A DNA stretch of 64,000 nt, taken from Dermatemys mawii (taxonomy: Eukaryota > Chordata > Testudines > Dermatemydidae). Shown here piece after piece: positions 24,229-35,853 of this stretch (position 1 is the first letter of the stretch; each line of letters starts with the position of its first letter). Made by a program: the position numbers and the translations under genes. The notes beneath the pieces are model-generated. The model was not told the DNA's origin. It did no database searches and saw only the letters and a list, made by a program, of their open reading frames with translations. Location: assembly GCA_007922305.1 (NCBI GenBank), contig ML677333.1, positions 13,246,541-13,310,540 on the forward strand, given 5' to 3'.

Positions 24229-24704
24229 TATCACAGGGTCCGGGCCACCCTGTGTTCTCTCTGCTCCCTCAGTAAAGGTCTTTACACCGTTCTCCAGTGT
24301 TTCCCAAGTGTCCTTTATTGACAGTACTCGTTCGTGGTTTAAAAGTGACAAAACAGTGCTCCCCCAATCCCCAGACAGTTACCCCGCTGTCCTGGTTCCT
24401 AGACTTCCAGGCCCCCAAGGCACCTTACAAGCAGCCAGGAGACAGAGCTATTGCGTCCTCTACTCTTCCCTGCCTGGCCTCCTCTACTGACCATGACTCA
24501 GGGCTTTTGTAGCCTGGTCAGCCTCCTGCCTCAGCTGAGGTCAATCAGCCCCTGCGAGCTCTGTGAGCCTATGCTCCTTAGGGTTTCCAGCTGGGCTCCC
24601 CTGCCAGATACCACCAACTCCTGCTCCTGGGCCTCCTGCCAGGAAGCAGGGTTTAAGCTGCAGAGGCAGGGCATTTCAGGGGTTTTTACCCTTGCCCTGC
24701 CACA
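24229..24704 (-). mobile_element. solo LTR, same family as the 46.75-kb element
   Basis: The reverse complement begins TGTGGCAGGGCAAGGG and ends GGACCCTGTGATA. It aligns along its whole length (476 bp) with the 471-bp 5' LTR at 46751-47221. The flanks are ccctc (24224-24228) and ccctt (24705-24709), a 5-bp duplication with one change. No internal sequence remains, so it arose by LTR-LTR recombination. Confidence 0.85.
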
Positions 24705-24879
24705 CCCTTATTATCTAATTCATAGTAAATAGTTCCCACTGTGTTTCCTGTCTTATCTTAGTTGGCTCAGACATTTTGTCTTCTTAGCCTACTGTCTTAT
24801 TTACTTATTTAACACAAAAATTATGTTTTCAACCTAATAACTAATCCTATTTTCCAAAAAATGAGGCTCCCTCCATGTG

Positions 24880-26140
24880 TTAATTATTTATGTCAGGCCA
24901 GGCCCCAGCTATTTTCCCCGCTTCTGTCTTTCTTTTTATATTAGCATTCATTTCATTTGCATTATGTTCCTGTCTTTCTGTGCCTTCTTTTTCAAGTTTA
25001 TTACTCAGCAGCACATGTCCAAGACCACAGTGCTGGTAGTCATTTGACCTACCATTAAAATTAAGGTCAAAGTTCAAACCAGAGGGTGCAAGCTCATCTC
25101 CTTTGGTACAGCCTAGGATGGTGTTTCCTTTGCCTGAACAATATCATCCCCAATTGCTCGTTGCTCAGCTATTAGTTGGGTAATGGGCACCAATTGCTCT
25201 ATTTTCCTTTGTACCAAATTAGCGATGTTATTGGACAAGGGAAGTACAGTTGCAAAGAGACTGGTCACCAGAGGTTCCCATTTGGTGACCTCTGTCACTT
25301 TCTCCTTCATCTGCACACTTGGCCATAAGACATGGGTCCCAATCTGAGTCAGAGAGGTGAGGTTCAGACAAAGTCCATCCAGGCTCCTCTGGCAAGGTAT
25401 TGTCCCCGCTGAAAAGTTGTGGTATCCCAGAGCACATGCTGTGCACCTGAGCTGTACCATCTCCTTCACTCTCTCTTTAATGACGAGTTGAGTCCAACCT
25501 TCCTCGCTTGTGGTCAGGTTCATTTGAACTGAGCAGTCACAGAACCATCTGTGTTTGATTCGGTCACAGCAGACTGTGTTTAGTTCATCTCCTCCTTGTG
25601 TTGCCATCTTCACACTGGGATAATTCTGTTAATAGATTCCCATTCTGTATTGTACCCATACTATTAACATATATCAATACCAATTCTTTAGGATTCCCTG
25701 TCCAGCTAGGAATAGCACTCATAATTAGCACAGTTGAAGCTTAAATTCATAACTCTTATAGATTTATGGCTTATTACAACAATCCGTAACACACTAACCC
25801 CTCATTTTGTCCTATGAAAAAAGGGGTATTAACAGGTGGTCCCTTATGGTCCCTTAGAATATGTGCTAACCACTTATGCTAAACAATCAGTTCCACCTTG
25901 AATTTATCTGCGATGCTTGGAGAACCTTTCCCAGATCGGAAGAAGAACTCTGTGGGGCTCAAAAGTTTGTCTCTCCCACCTACAAAAGTTGTCTTGACCC
26001 TGTGACTTCATGGTAAGTCTGTTATAGTGCTTTAGGAGTTCACACTTTTTACTGCGTTGGTGAAATCTAATTATATACCATACAACCAGTTTGGGGTTTG
26101 TGCCCTGCTTTTTGACAATCTGACCTGAAGTTGGCACTCA
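24880..26140 (-). other. minus-strand open frames of unknown origin
   Basis: The longest frame is 25113-25613 (166 codons), followed downstream by 24880-25077 and preceded by 25904-26137 in other frames. The 166-aa product is Cys-rich in its first half, with three N-x-S/T sites (NLT, NFS, NLT). Its second half has a leucine/isoleucine-rich, possibly coiled-coil stretch. There is no transmembrane segment or catalytic motif. It might be a decayed retroviral envelope or other element protein; I do not recognise it. The solo LTR next door has its own duplication and is probably unrelated. Confidence 0.3.
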
Positions 26141-26159
26141 GTCATGAGCCGCTCCAGAC

Positions 26160-26365
26160 AGTGTGACACATGGGACAGGGAATCAGGAGTTTTAACACTG
26201 GCTCCACTACCAGTTTACCTGGGCAAGTCACTTAATTCCTCTGGTTCATTTTCTCCATCTGGAAAACAGTGATGTTTAACTATTTTTTACGAGTCTAGTG
26301 TGGATTGATTTATTATTTAATGCGTGTAAAAAAACTATAAAAGTGCTAAGTAGTATTATTAAGCC
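26160..26365 (+). repeat. CORE/MIR-like SINE
   Basis: gggaatcaggagttttaac, then acctgggcaagtcactta and ttctccatctggaaaacag, with a tail reaching aaagtgctaagtag. This is the MIR-class core in sense orientation, diverged. Confidence 0.65.
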
Positions 26366-26544
26366 ACAAGGATGAGTCAGTGATCCATTTCCTATCTGAG
26401 CTTGCCTTCAGGATATTGATGTTTCGGCAGATTTCAGAAGCTGAATTCCTGCCTTATATTGTGCTCATATGCCAGTGTAACTAAAGAACTGTTTGTGGGC
26501 GTTATCTTGCCTAAAGGCTTATGATTATAGGAGGAAGATGCATT

Positions 26545-26600
26545 CATAGATTCATAGAGCTATAAGGCCTTCACAGGCTGCACCTATTAGCCTCTCTGGG
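26545..26600 (-). mobile_element. CR1 3' terminus, short fragment
   Basis: ttcatagattcatagagctataagg is the antisense CR1 3' terminal repeat, followed by a few tens of bases only. Confidence 0.45.
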
Positions 26601-26631
26601 AAACAGACAATTTGGCTCATAAAATATAGGA

Positions 26632-26830
26632 GGGAGGAAGGATGGTCAAGTGGTTAGGGATCTAGCCCAAGACTGTAGAGATTGCCTGCTCTCCTACAGA
26701 CTTACTGTGTGGCCTTGGACAAGTCAGTTCTCTGCCCATGAAGTGGGAAAATACACTTCCCTACCTCACAGTGGTGTTGTGGAGGTGCTCAAATACTATG
26801 TTAATAAGCAAGTAACTAAGATATCTCAAA
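26632..26830 (+). repeat. CORE/MIR-like SINE with tRNA-like head
   Basis: The head gaggaaggatggtcaagtgg matches the head at 4188. Then come tgtgtggccttggacaagtc, an interrupted core, and cttccctacctcacagtgg with the tail gaggtgctcaaatactatg. An almost full-length but deleted copy. Confidence 0.7.
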
Positions 26831-26870
26831 GAGATTATGTTCACCGAGATTCTGATTCAAGCAAGTATCC

Positions 26871-26944
26871 TTATTCAGCAAAGCACTTAAGCATGTAGTT
26901 AAGTCCCACTGAAGTCTACAGGGTTTAAATGCTTTGCTGAATAA
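26871..26944. repeat. palindromic MITE (ttattcagcaaagca ends)
   Basis: Perfect 15-bp inverted ends TTATTCAGCAAAGCA / TGCTTTGCTGAATAA enclose a centre with cccactgaagtctac. One of several small palindromic elements in this window sharing a GAAGTCAATGG-like core. Confidence 0.7.
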
Positions 26945-27841
26945 TACAGACTTAAAGGCTTTCTTGAACTGGGGCCAAAGGGCAGGGCTTGGTCCTAGCT
27001 TCCATTATTTCTTCAGCTGCTCATTGGCCTCTCGCATTCTCTCTTGCACTCTGACAGCACGTCTTTTCACAGGGGGATGCTGTAGAGTGGCCCCGTCCTG
27101 CTCCTACTAAAAACAATGGCATTTTTGCAACTGACTTAACAGAGAACTTGGATCATATCCTCACATAGGCTTTTCAGAAGATACAGTTGAGATTTTATTC
27201 CAAACCAGGAAACTATTTACTAGTAAAGAAATAAAATTAATAGAGACATCAACCAAAATGTTCAAACAATGATGCCTAAATGAGGCATCCTGGGCCAAAT
27301 CTTCAAAGGTATGTAGAGCCCAAAAGCACAAAAGTAATTAGGTTACGAAGTTCCTAATTTTAAGAACCTAAGTGTCAGTGGGGAGTGGAGGTGGGGAGAG
27401 ACATGACAAGAAAAACATCTTTATTCGCATAAAATCCCACTAAAAGCTATTTTAAAAATGTTATAACATTATAATATATGCACAAAACAGTGTGAATAAA
27501 ATAAAGCAAAACACATCTTGAGTGAACATTGCACCTGGATCACTAAAGCGTCATCATCATCAAGTTCACTCAGAATCTTGTTAACTTACCCAGTCAACCA
27601 AAAAATGTCCTGGTTACAAGTCAGTTTAGAAAAAGTGTAATCAATCTGCAGCTGGGCCACAGTCATTCTGCAGAACAGCCCACTCTCCCCAGCCATTCTG
27701 TTCCAGTGAGATTTCAAACTGGCTAGTTTTGTCTGACCCAGTGAAAAGTTTGCCAGGTAGGAAGTTGGCTGAATGCGAGCTTTGTATCTCACTTCAAGAA
27801 CAAACGGGCTTAGAGAAAACCCAGCCCCAAACAGCTACCAG
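26945..27841. other. mostly unrecognised sequence
   Basis: About 27297-27375 is a fragment of the ggccagattttcaaagg palindromic MITE (see 4285-5420). The rest has no signature that I recognise. Confidence 0.4.
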
Positions 27842-27867
27842 CCCCCCCCCCCCCCCCCCCCCCCCCC
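27842..27867. repeat. homopolymer tract of 26 C
   Basis: An uninterrupted C run followed by (CA)n and A-rich sequence. The length is prone to assembly and replication error. The minus strand is a G26 tract able to form a G-quadruplex. Confidence 0.95.
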
Positions 27868-27999
27868 ACACACAAAAAAACAAACCCCAGAGGAATCAAA
27901 CAGGCAATGTAGAAAAAAATGAGCCACCATCTCTGTAGCTCAACAGATGGGGCACTGCACAGACACCTAAGAGGTAATATGGTGCACAAAACAATTAGT

Positions 28000-30015
28000 A
28001 GCTATGATGCTATGCAGGAACCTCCATTGCAAGTCACTGAAGTGCTTAGAAAGAGGAAGTTTGTACAATGTCCTCTAAGCTGGGGACATAGAGTCACCCA
28101 GGGACAGGAGCATCCTCCAGGATGTATTGGGGAGGTCAGAGAACGTGGCATAATGCCACACCTTGACACACATGCCACAGACCTGCTTCTTGGTTGAAAA
28201 AAAGAAAAAAAAATCCACCAAGCCTTTCCAGGACAGCAATCTGCCTAGTTGCACAAAGATATCATTCACAGAAAGGGAGACAATTAGTGAGGGGAACACA
28301 GGATCCCCCCGCCCCAGAAGAACAATCCTTGCAAAACTTTCTGCAACTACTGAACAACTCACTGAGGAAGAACCACCTGGAATTCAGTGGGAACCTTATC
28401 CAAAACACACACACACAGGATTCCGGTCTGAACAGCAAGAACTGTTGCCAACTTCCAGTTTGATCAACTAAAAGCAAGAAGGTGGGACAGCTTGGTCAAC
28501 CCAGCCTGAGTCAAAGCAGAAATTAGGCTGCTGGAGGAGAGAGCTTTAGCAGAAAAAGTGAGTCTCTTCCAAGAACCATAAACTGGGAAATGCCTGGTCC
28601 AGCCATGCACAATGCACCTGGCAGAAGTTGCCAGGCATTAAAGAGACCATTATAGAATGGAGGCAAATCTAGACTCTGTAATGGACTAGGTGCCAGCAAA
28701 AATCGGTGAGCATCCAAGCCCATCCACACAGCATGACCTAGGGGTGGAAAAGCAAGGGACTTCCAGGCCAGTAGGAGTTGGAGTACTGGAAGTGAAAGGC
28801 CACCAGCTGCTGACTAAATCAATAAGTCTCTGGCCCTCATCATCTAACAACAGGAACAGCAAAGTAGGGCACAACCAATGGTAACTATTAAAAATCGTTA
28901 ATATGCCTCTGAATCCATCCGAAAAGCCCAGGGGAAGGTTCAGACATACCAGCTGATGCCACAATGGTAAGGCCACAAGGTTGCTGGCAATCAAAACTTG
29001 TCCATGAAAAGAGAGTCCAGAAAGGTAGGAGACAGCGCCAGTTCTGCAGGCAGCCTTCACCTTCTCCTCAGCCACCTCTCACTTCCTTAGTATACATTGT
29101 TCGGATCTGAAAAAGACTCTCAAGATCTTAATCTCAGAGGTGCCCTGTTGCAATTGTTGGGGCAACAAAGGGGAGCCACTACCCTGCCAAGAGCCCAGTA
29201 AGATCAAATTGCTCTTGGCCCAGTTAACACAGCAGAAGATGCCTGTTCACACACTTGTGCAAAGTGCTTGCACATCACTGTGAGCTATGATAAAAACTGA
29301 GCTATCATCAGCATAGGTCGACAGACAAACCAGGAAAGCATCTGGCATCCCAGCACAGAAAGGCCAGTCAGATGCCTTCCAAGGAGATGCAGAAATGCTC
29401 CAAAGTAAGACCATACAGTATCCCAGACAGAGGACATCCCTGACAAATGCTCTGCAAACCGGGAAGCCGTGGGCTAAGACAGTTAATCTTTAGGATGCAA
29501 AAAACGTTATGGTCCAGTAAAGAAATACATGATGAGAACATGAGCTTAATCCCCAAGGCTTCTAATGTTTTTAAAAGATAACTATGGTTAATTCTATCAA
29601 AGTCCCATTGAAGTAAGTCCCTCATCCAGATTGCAAAGTTTATCAACAGGAAAAACATAATGAATTTTAAAAGTATTGATCAAAAATATAGCAGTGAGAA
29701 ATACGATATGTTTGATCAGGGTGTATCAGCGAGTCCAGACAGTCCTTCAGCTGGTTAGCTAAGACCCTGGGTAAAATTTTATAGTAAGAACAAGGAAGAG
29801 AAATAGGTCTCCAGTTCTGTAAATCACAAAGGTCCCCATTTTTGCGCAGCCATGTGATCACGACCCTGTGGCAAATGAGGGTCAGTTCTTTCTCCTGGGT
29901 ACACCGCAGCACCACTAGAAAAATGTCAGGATCAAGAAGATAATAATGGCTACAGTCAGTCACAGAAGTGGCTAAAGTTAATGCATCTTCATTTGGGCTA
30001 CCTGGAAGGAGCAAT
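28000..30015 (-). pseudogene. Tx1-clade LINE ORF2 remnant (reverse transcriptase to C-terminus)
   Basis: Minus-strand pieces follow the order of a Tx1/L1-like ORF2. First is LRKNGDLCDLQNWRPISL, then the IHPDQTY segment (29667-30014). Next is QGCPLSGILYGL (29368-29658), then the catalytic YADD at 29304-29315. A C-terminal part resembling Tx1 lies in 28523-29075. Several frames and stops separate the pieces, so it is a dead copy. The endonuclease and ORF1 are missing upstream of 30015, where an LTR-like segment begins. The 3' end is uncertain between 27900 and 28075. Confidence 0.75.
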
Positions 30016-30027
30016 TAAATGACTCTC

Positions 30028-30412
30028 TGATAGCTGGAAACAATAGAAGCCATTCCTCCCCCTCACCTCCCCACCAAGGCCTGAGCAGAAATTAAGCACG
30101 TGGGCTGAGGGGCTTCCCTGGGAAGTGATTGCAAACGCAGGGATTAGGGGATTGATTGTAGCTCTGTGTGTCATGTGTGAGTGGCAGAAAGCCAGTAGAA
30201 ACCAGAGAGAAGCAGCGGACAGCAGACCTGGACTTCTGAATGAGGAAACTGCATTTTGTTTGTTTCCGCTGCATTTAGGGAATTTTATGTACATTCTTTG
30301 TAAATAAATAGGATTGAGCTGAAGAAACACCTGGCTGGCTCTTGTAATCAATTTTTCCTCCTAACAGAAACAACTCAGTAAGTCCTCCAAATATTGGCTA
30401 ACTGCTTGGCTG
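30028..30412 (+). mobile_element. probable solo LTR, related to the one at 44.16 kb
   Basis: Shared with 44160-44590: gctggaaacaatagaagc at the left, acattctttgtaaataa, caatttttcctcctaacag and ccaaatattggctaactg in the same order. AATAAA lies at 30303-30308. No coding remnant or clear duplication. It abuts the Tx1 remnant. Confidence 0.5.
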
Positions 30413-30461
30413 AAACGGTCAACAGTATAATAGGATCCTTTCGCTGGAAGTTAGACTAGAT

Positions 30462-30882
30462 CAGGGGTCTACAGCCTTTGAGAAGTGGTGTGCCAAGTCT
30501 TCACTAATTTAAGGTTTCACATGCCAATAATACATTTTACATTTACAGGGACTGGCGGAGGGAACCCCAGCCCGGCAGCATGGGGGGCAGATGGAATCCC
30601 AGACCAGGAGCCTGGGGGGGCAGATGGAATCCCAGACCGGCAGCACAGGGTGGGGAAACGGAATCCCAGACCAGCAGTGGGCTGAGCAGCTCAACCTGCT
30701 GCTGGTCTTGGGTTCTGGCCGCCGGCCCTACTAAGCCTGCTGCCAGCTTGGGGTTCTGTCCATCCAGGGCAGCAATGGGTTGAGTGGGGCTGGCAGCCAG
30801 GACCCTGACTGGCAGCAGAGTGCCACTAAAAATCAGCTTGTGTGCTGCCTTTGGCACGCATGCTGCAGATTGCTGCCCCCTG
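30462..30882. mobile_element. hAT MITE, exact 8-bp duplication
   Basis: The 421-bp element starts CAGGGGTCTACAGCC and ends ATTGCTGCCCCCTG. GACTAGAT flanks it exactly at 30454-30461 and 30883-30890. The left part (gtggtgtgccaagtcttc) and the right part (tttggcacgcatg) match the family at 35854-36182 in reverse. The interior carries direct repeats of agatggaatcccagacc. No transposase. Confidence 0.85.
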
Positions 30883-30890
30883 GACTAGAT

Positions 30891-32215
30891 GGTTGCTGTC
30901 AGGTATTTTCCACAGCTATCACTCTGTGAATATTTAAACCCTGATTTGAAAGGGCTCTCCCTAATAAAAGTTCCTAGTAAACTGCAGGTTCAAAACTCAG
31001 ATATCCAAACATTTAGCTTTGTTTTATTTGGTGAAAAAATTAATATGATACACCCTTTTGCAAGTCCCCATGATTGAATAGCTATTTTAATATAGAGCTA
31101 AATTTATAAACCGGTTGAATAACTAGTTGATGACATTTGAAGGAGGTAACAGAGCACTGAAAGTAAACAGTATTAGATCATAGATTAATTTACTGAACCT
31201 CTTATGGACGCAGGCTTATAATAGATATTTTGAAATATTTTCCTAGTGTCTGGGAGCTGATGCCTACACTGAAATACAGCACCGGAATCATTTATTCAGT
31301 TTTTCAAAGTCATTAACTGCCCAGCGGATGTGGCATTTCTAAAACTCAATTGGCACCCATCTAATCCAGATAGACTGAACTCCAGCAAAAAGGCTGACAG
31401 ACACAAGACAATACGGAGTTACATAACACACGGCAGTAAATGGTGAGTCATTGATTACACCACATTTCAGACTAAGTCATAGCAGTGACTCACCAAGCCC
31501 AAACCTTATTCAGATTCACCCGAATATACACTCCTGCCTGTTGATTCATAATTTACATTCTGCTTTGTTTTCCCCTTCTGTCAAGCAGAGCGTTCAAAGT
31601 AAAGGTCAGTCAATTATACCAAGTACACCAGATAGTCTTAAAAGGCAAAACCTTAACCCATCTCACTCCATTTTACCAAGTTGCCCTGTCAGCTTTTAGA
31701 GGCCGCTGCTGGACTAACTCTGCTCCCGCTAAAGTGAATGGCAAAATACCCATGAACTTCAATGAGAGCCGAGTTAAGTGGAAAGCTCACTCTGTATTGT
31801 TAACCCTTGCTGGGGCACCTGAAGCCTGGGATAGGCATGTTTGAAGATCATCAGAAGTAAAGTAGACAAATAGATTTTCTTTTTCCAAGCCATTTCCTTT
31901 TTGTTCTGTTGCCTAGTTGCTTGAAGATCCAGGCCTGGGAAGAGAGAAGTGGAAGAGCACATATGTGTCCATAAGGAAACCACAGCACTCTTAACTGTGT
32001 AATGTTAAAGTGACGTTCTTCTCTGAAACACACTCTACAAACATCATTGGAGGGTGCCAGGAGGATGCAGTCTCAGTGACTTCCCCAGCAAATTTGCTAG
32101 GTAGACATGTAGAAATGTTTATTTTTTCTTCCTACTCACCCAGCACATACAATGTGATCTTGGAGAATCAAACTGGGCTCTTTCTGGCTCATTGTCATTA
32201 CAAGTAATAGAAACT
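30891..32215. other. mostly unrecognised sequence
   Basis: Around 31700-31780 is an eroded palindromic MITE (ctctgctcccgctaaagtg ... cttcaatgagagccgag). Otherwise no recognisable feature. Confidence 0.4.
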
Positions 32216-32219
32216 CCAT

Positions 32220-32310
32220 GGGCCAAATCCTGCTCTCTATTAAATCTGTGCAGTTCCAGTGTCTTCAATGAGGTTGCATGGTGCATGAGGGCAGTAGTTG
32301 TCCCATAATT
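32220..32310. repeat. half of a palindromic MITE
   Basis: Starts gggccaaatcctgctctc with cagtgtcttcaatgaggttg, the left arm of the common hairpin family. The right arm is not found. Confidence 0.4.
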
Positions 32311-32461
32311 GGAATTTAGTTACAAATGAAGTTTGTGATGAATGAACAAGAAGAGACTCACACTTCCCCACAGCTGTTGCCTCTGCTGTGCTCTCAAGAG
32401 TATAAAATAGCAACAACGTATTTGTCAGAAAAATCAGCGGAGATGTGTCCAAATACACTGG

Positions 32462-32531
32462 GGGGAATCCTGGCCCCACTCAAGCCAATGGCAGAACTCC
32501 CGGTGACTTCAGTGGGGTAAGGATTTCATCC
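32462..32531. repeat. palindromic MITE
   Basis: GGGAATCCTGGCCCCACT pairs with AGTGGGGTAAGGATTTCATCC around a ccaatggcagaactcccgg centre. Confidence 0.55.
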
Positions 32532-33310
32532 AGGGAGCAAACCCATGGAGTCAGAAGGTGCCATTTTTACAGTTGCTGTTCAGAGCAGAGCTGCACTTTA
32601 AAGCTGGAGCCTCAGTGTCTGTGGCCCACCGTTTCTCTTCATCACTTACTGAAAAGGGTGGAGGGAGCAAACCAATGGAAAAAACACACAAAGGGAAAAG
32701 GCAAGTACCCTCTCCTGCTTGCCTTTCTCTAACCTACTTCCCAGGGGGTGGGAGGTTTGTTTAACATTTGGAAAATGCTTTGGGATCATCAAATAAAAGT
32801 TATACTATGATAGCCCATTGTTTCAAGCACTGTATGCTCTGTTTATTCATTCCAATACATGATGATTTTGGCTGTAAAATGCAATCTGATTGTCTCAGGA
32901 GACTTTCAGCCAGTGATTACTACCCAAAAATGTGGAAGTTGGAACGACAAAGCCTGTTCACCAGGCAGATCACCATGCCGCATCCAAATGTGCTTTGCCA
33001 AACAATCCTCATTACAAAATCCCAAACCCTTATAATCACAAATATTTAATGCAATCCTTATTGTGAGGCTCTCCGGTTCCTCTCTTTCCATTCTTCTCTC
33101 ACTTCAGCAACAGCAGACTGAGCAATGCTTTGTAAAAGAAAGATGCTGCTGTCCTGCAGTCACTCACCAGATCAGGAGCAGGGCTCTGGAAGAATGTCTT
33201 GCTTTGGATACTCATTGAGCCCTGGCTGTGGCTTCCCTTTTTCAGCCTTGTTCAGACTGCTGCTCCCCAGTCAGCTGAGTTGCTGGGGGGCAGGTGTCAA
33301 CTGTTTGGAT
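32532..33310. other. unrecognised sequence
   Basis: A short CORE-SINE-like tail (aatgctttgggatcatcaa) is visible at about 32772-32815. Nothing else is recognised. Confidence 0.4.
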
Positions 33311-33590
33311 CACTTCTACACTGCAACCATACATTGATATAACTATGTTGCTCAGGGGTGTGAAAAATCCACCCCCCGAGCGACACAGTTATACGGATCT
33401 AAACCCCTAGTATAGACAGTGCTATGTCGACAGGAGAGCTGCTCCTATTGACATAGCTACCGCCTCTCACAGAGGTGGATTAACAACACTGAAGGAAAAA
33501 GCTCTCCATCCTGTTGGCATTGGAGCATCCTCATTAAACAGCTACTGCACCGCAGTGCCATTGCTGCAGCTTTGTAAGTGTAGACCTGCT
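33311..33590. mobile_element. DNA-transposon MITE, degraded TIRs
   Basis: The left end cacttctacactgcaacc and the right end (reverse complement ggtctacacttacaaagc) are loosely inverted. The interior has phrases such as gctatgtcgacaggagagc and gacatagctaccgcctctc, known from turtle MITEs. No duplication found. Confidence 0.5.
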
Positions 33591-35433
33591 GTGCATGTCT
33601 GAGACCTAGCTCACAGCAGAGATGCTGAGCGGTGGATAGCAGAGAAAATGAGGGACAGGGCTTTTCAATAGCAGAGATTTAAATACTGGGAGATAGATCC
33701 TCAGATGATGGAAAAGGGAGCTATGACAATTTCTGCTGCTCTTCATTAGCCATAAGCAGGGTTTCAGGGTGGGCCGTATTGTCTCGTTGTTCAGTTGTGG
33801 TTAGACTGTGCAGTTACCAGTCAAAAAGTATTGTCGAATGGCTGAAATTCACCCTTTTCTTGAGGGTCTGATGCACCAGTTATGTTCCACTCCAGGCCTC
33901 ACAACTGGCCTCAGGAGGAAGAATTGAAGCTTGTGTTGGCCCTTTGAACAGGAATGAATTTTATGCTGCATTTTGATCTTTATTATTTAATATTCATTTG
34001 TATTTAATTATGTGTTTTATTTTATGTGCCATTTTACTTTATGACTATTCTCCTGGGTGAATTAATCTGTCATTAATGTATTAGATTTTAAAGGCTTCCT
34101 CACCTCCCACCCCATTAAATGATTTAATAAGCTCAATAAGAAATGCAAGGTGTGTTTTATGCAGCCAGGCTACTCACACCATGGGTGCATTGAGGCACAA
34201 AGTGCACACCCAAGTTGTGTACATGCACAAATACTGGACTGTCCTGTTGCTGACATCCTTTCATCTCCCCAGGCTGACTGAGGTCATTATGCCTTGCAAG
34301 AGGTGAAATCTAGACTGATCTCAAAGAAAGCTATTTATTGTGAGCAGAGCAGAAACTAACTAGCTTAGGTCAGTTAAACTGGATCTTTGCAGTTTCAAGT
34401 GGTCAGTTATAATCCTAGGATTGTGAGCTGTTGTAGGCCCTGAAGAGGTGTAAGATAGCTGATCCAGCTGCTGTTTTTAGTGCACTTTGTTTTTTCCATG
34501 TCTGAGCTCTGTGCTAAACTAAGTAATTGGTTTCTATAGTAGAAAGCTAGTACCACTCACCCATTGTTGTAGACTGATCCTATAACAACACACTGAGAGA
34601 AGCTGATGTTGATTAACATTAATGGGGCTCTGTCAATCTGTGCTCTTCCTCCCACCCCAATACAGAGGAAAGTAACTCTTATGCAGTGTGGTGGAGTCCC
34701 TGTGATGTAGGGCTCCTGTAGTGTTTCTTATTCCACCACCCCCTGGTGTACAGGGCATTCTCCGGACATCCCTACACCAGGGCAATTTCCAGCTGCCATA
34801 GGGACGATAACTGGGTGTAAATTAAAACAGCCCTGAGACTGCTCTAACCTATGTTGGGGGCTGGCCCAGTTCCTGGCTTATTTAAAGGACTGTAAAACCA
34901 CCTTTGTCCCTCTCCTTAAGGGTGACGAGAAGCTTAGATGCAGACCAGGATTGGAACTACTGATTTCATTTGCTCTTCATTTCATCTTCTCTTGCTCTGC
35001 TGCATGTGCTCTTCTACTGCCTGGCCCTTTTATACTTCCCAGTTGTGTGGTCCTCTTTTTTTGCATATATCTTCCTGCTCTCTGCCTTCCCTTGTTCTCC
35101 AGCCATGCTGTGCTGCATCCTCCCCTCCCCCATATATACTGCCCAGCTTCATTGTTACTTTCTCCCTTGGACATTCCTATCCCACTTGTAGCTCTCATCC
35201 CTGAGGGGGCCCTTCTGTTTCCTCTCAGATAGCTGCTTCTGCTGTCAGGCACTGCTATATTGGCTCCACCCCTTTTGTTTGCCACTCCTTTTACAAGCCT
35301 CGTCCAGATGGTTCATTGTAATGCAGGACCCTGGTTTGGGAATGGCTGCCGTAGAGTATTAAAATGGAAATAACGTTTAGAATCTAATTCATGTTTCGCC
35401 AGATCTGGTGTATGCTTAGTTCTTGCATTCCCC
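33591..35433. other. mostly unrecognised sequence
   Basis: No gene. At about 34800-34880 is a phrase shared loosely with the spacer at 8155-8215. A pyrimidine-rich plus-strand stretch (34970-35240) leaves several overlapping open frames by composition only. Confidence 0.4.
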
Positions 35434-35441
35434 TTCATGGG

Positions 35442-35563
35442 TAGGGTGACCAGATGTCCCGATTTTACAGGGACAGTCCCGATTTTGGGGTCTTTTTCTT
35501 ATATGGGCTATTACCCCCCTACTTCCCATCCCGATTTTTCACATTTGCCATCTGGTCACCCTA
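35442..35563. mobile_element. 122-bp hAT-like MITE, exact 8-bp duplication
   Basis: The TIRs TAGGGTGACCAGATG and CATCTGGTCACCCTA are near perfect. The duplication TTCATGGG lies at 35434-35441 and 35564-35571. The 8-bp size places it with hAT (or a related 8-bp group). It has no coding capacity. Confidence 0.9.
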
Positions 35564-35853
35564 TTCATGGGGCAGTGAAATTACACCAGTTTATTCTAGT
35601 CAGTGTTGTGTGCCTTGCACTAGCACATTGTTGCAAGGTTTGAGTTGCAAACATTGCTAGGAGCTATTTAAATTAAGAAAAAAGTTTTGACTGAACAATT
35701 ATTTCAGACTAATTCTGAAAACATTTCTATTAATGTTAAGCTTTGTTAAATAAGCTTTGTTAAATATTTAGACAAAGCAAAGCTGAGGTCTGCTTTACAT
35801 ATCTAGAGCTTTCAGCTAAGGACCTCAAAAAAATGAGTTTGCAAGTATTAAGC

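Noticed and set aside
34938..35285. Hydrophobic small proteins in three overlapping frames
   Set aside because: Pyrimidine-rich plus strand produces Leu/Phe/Ser/Pro-rich frames by composition; no start context or conservation argument.
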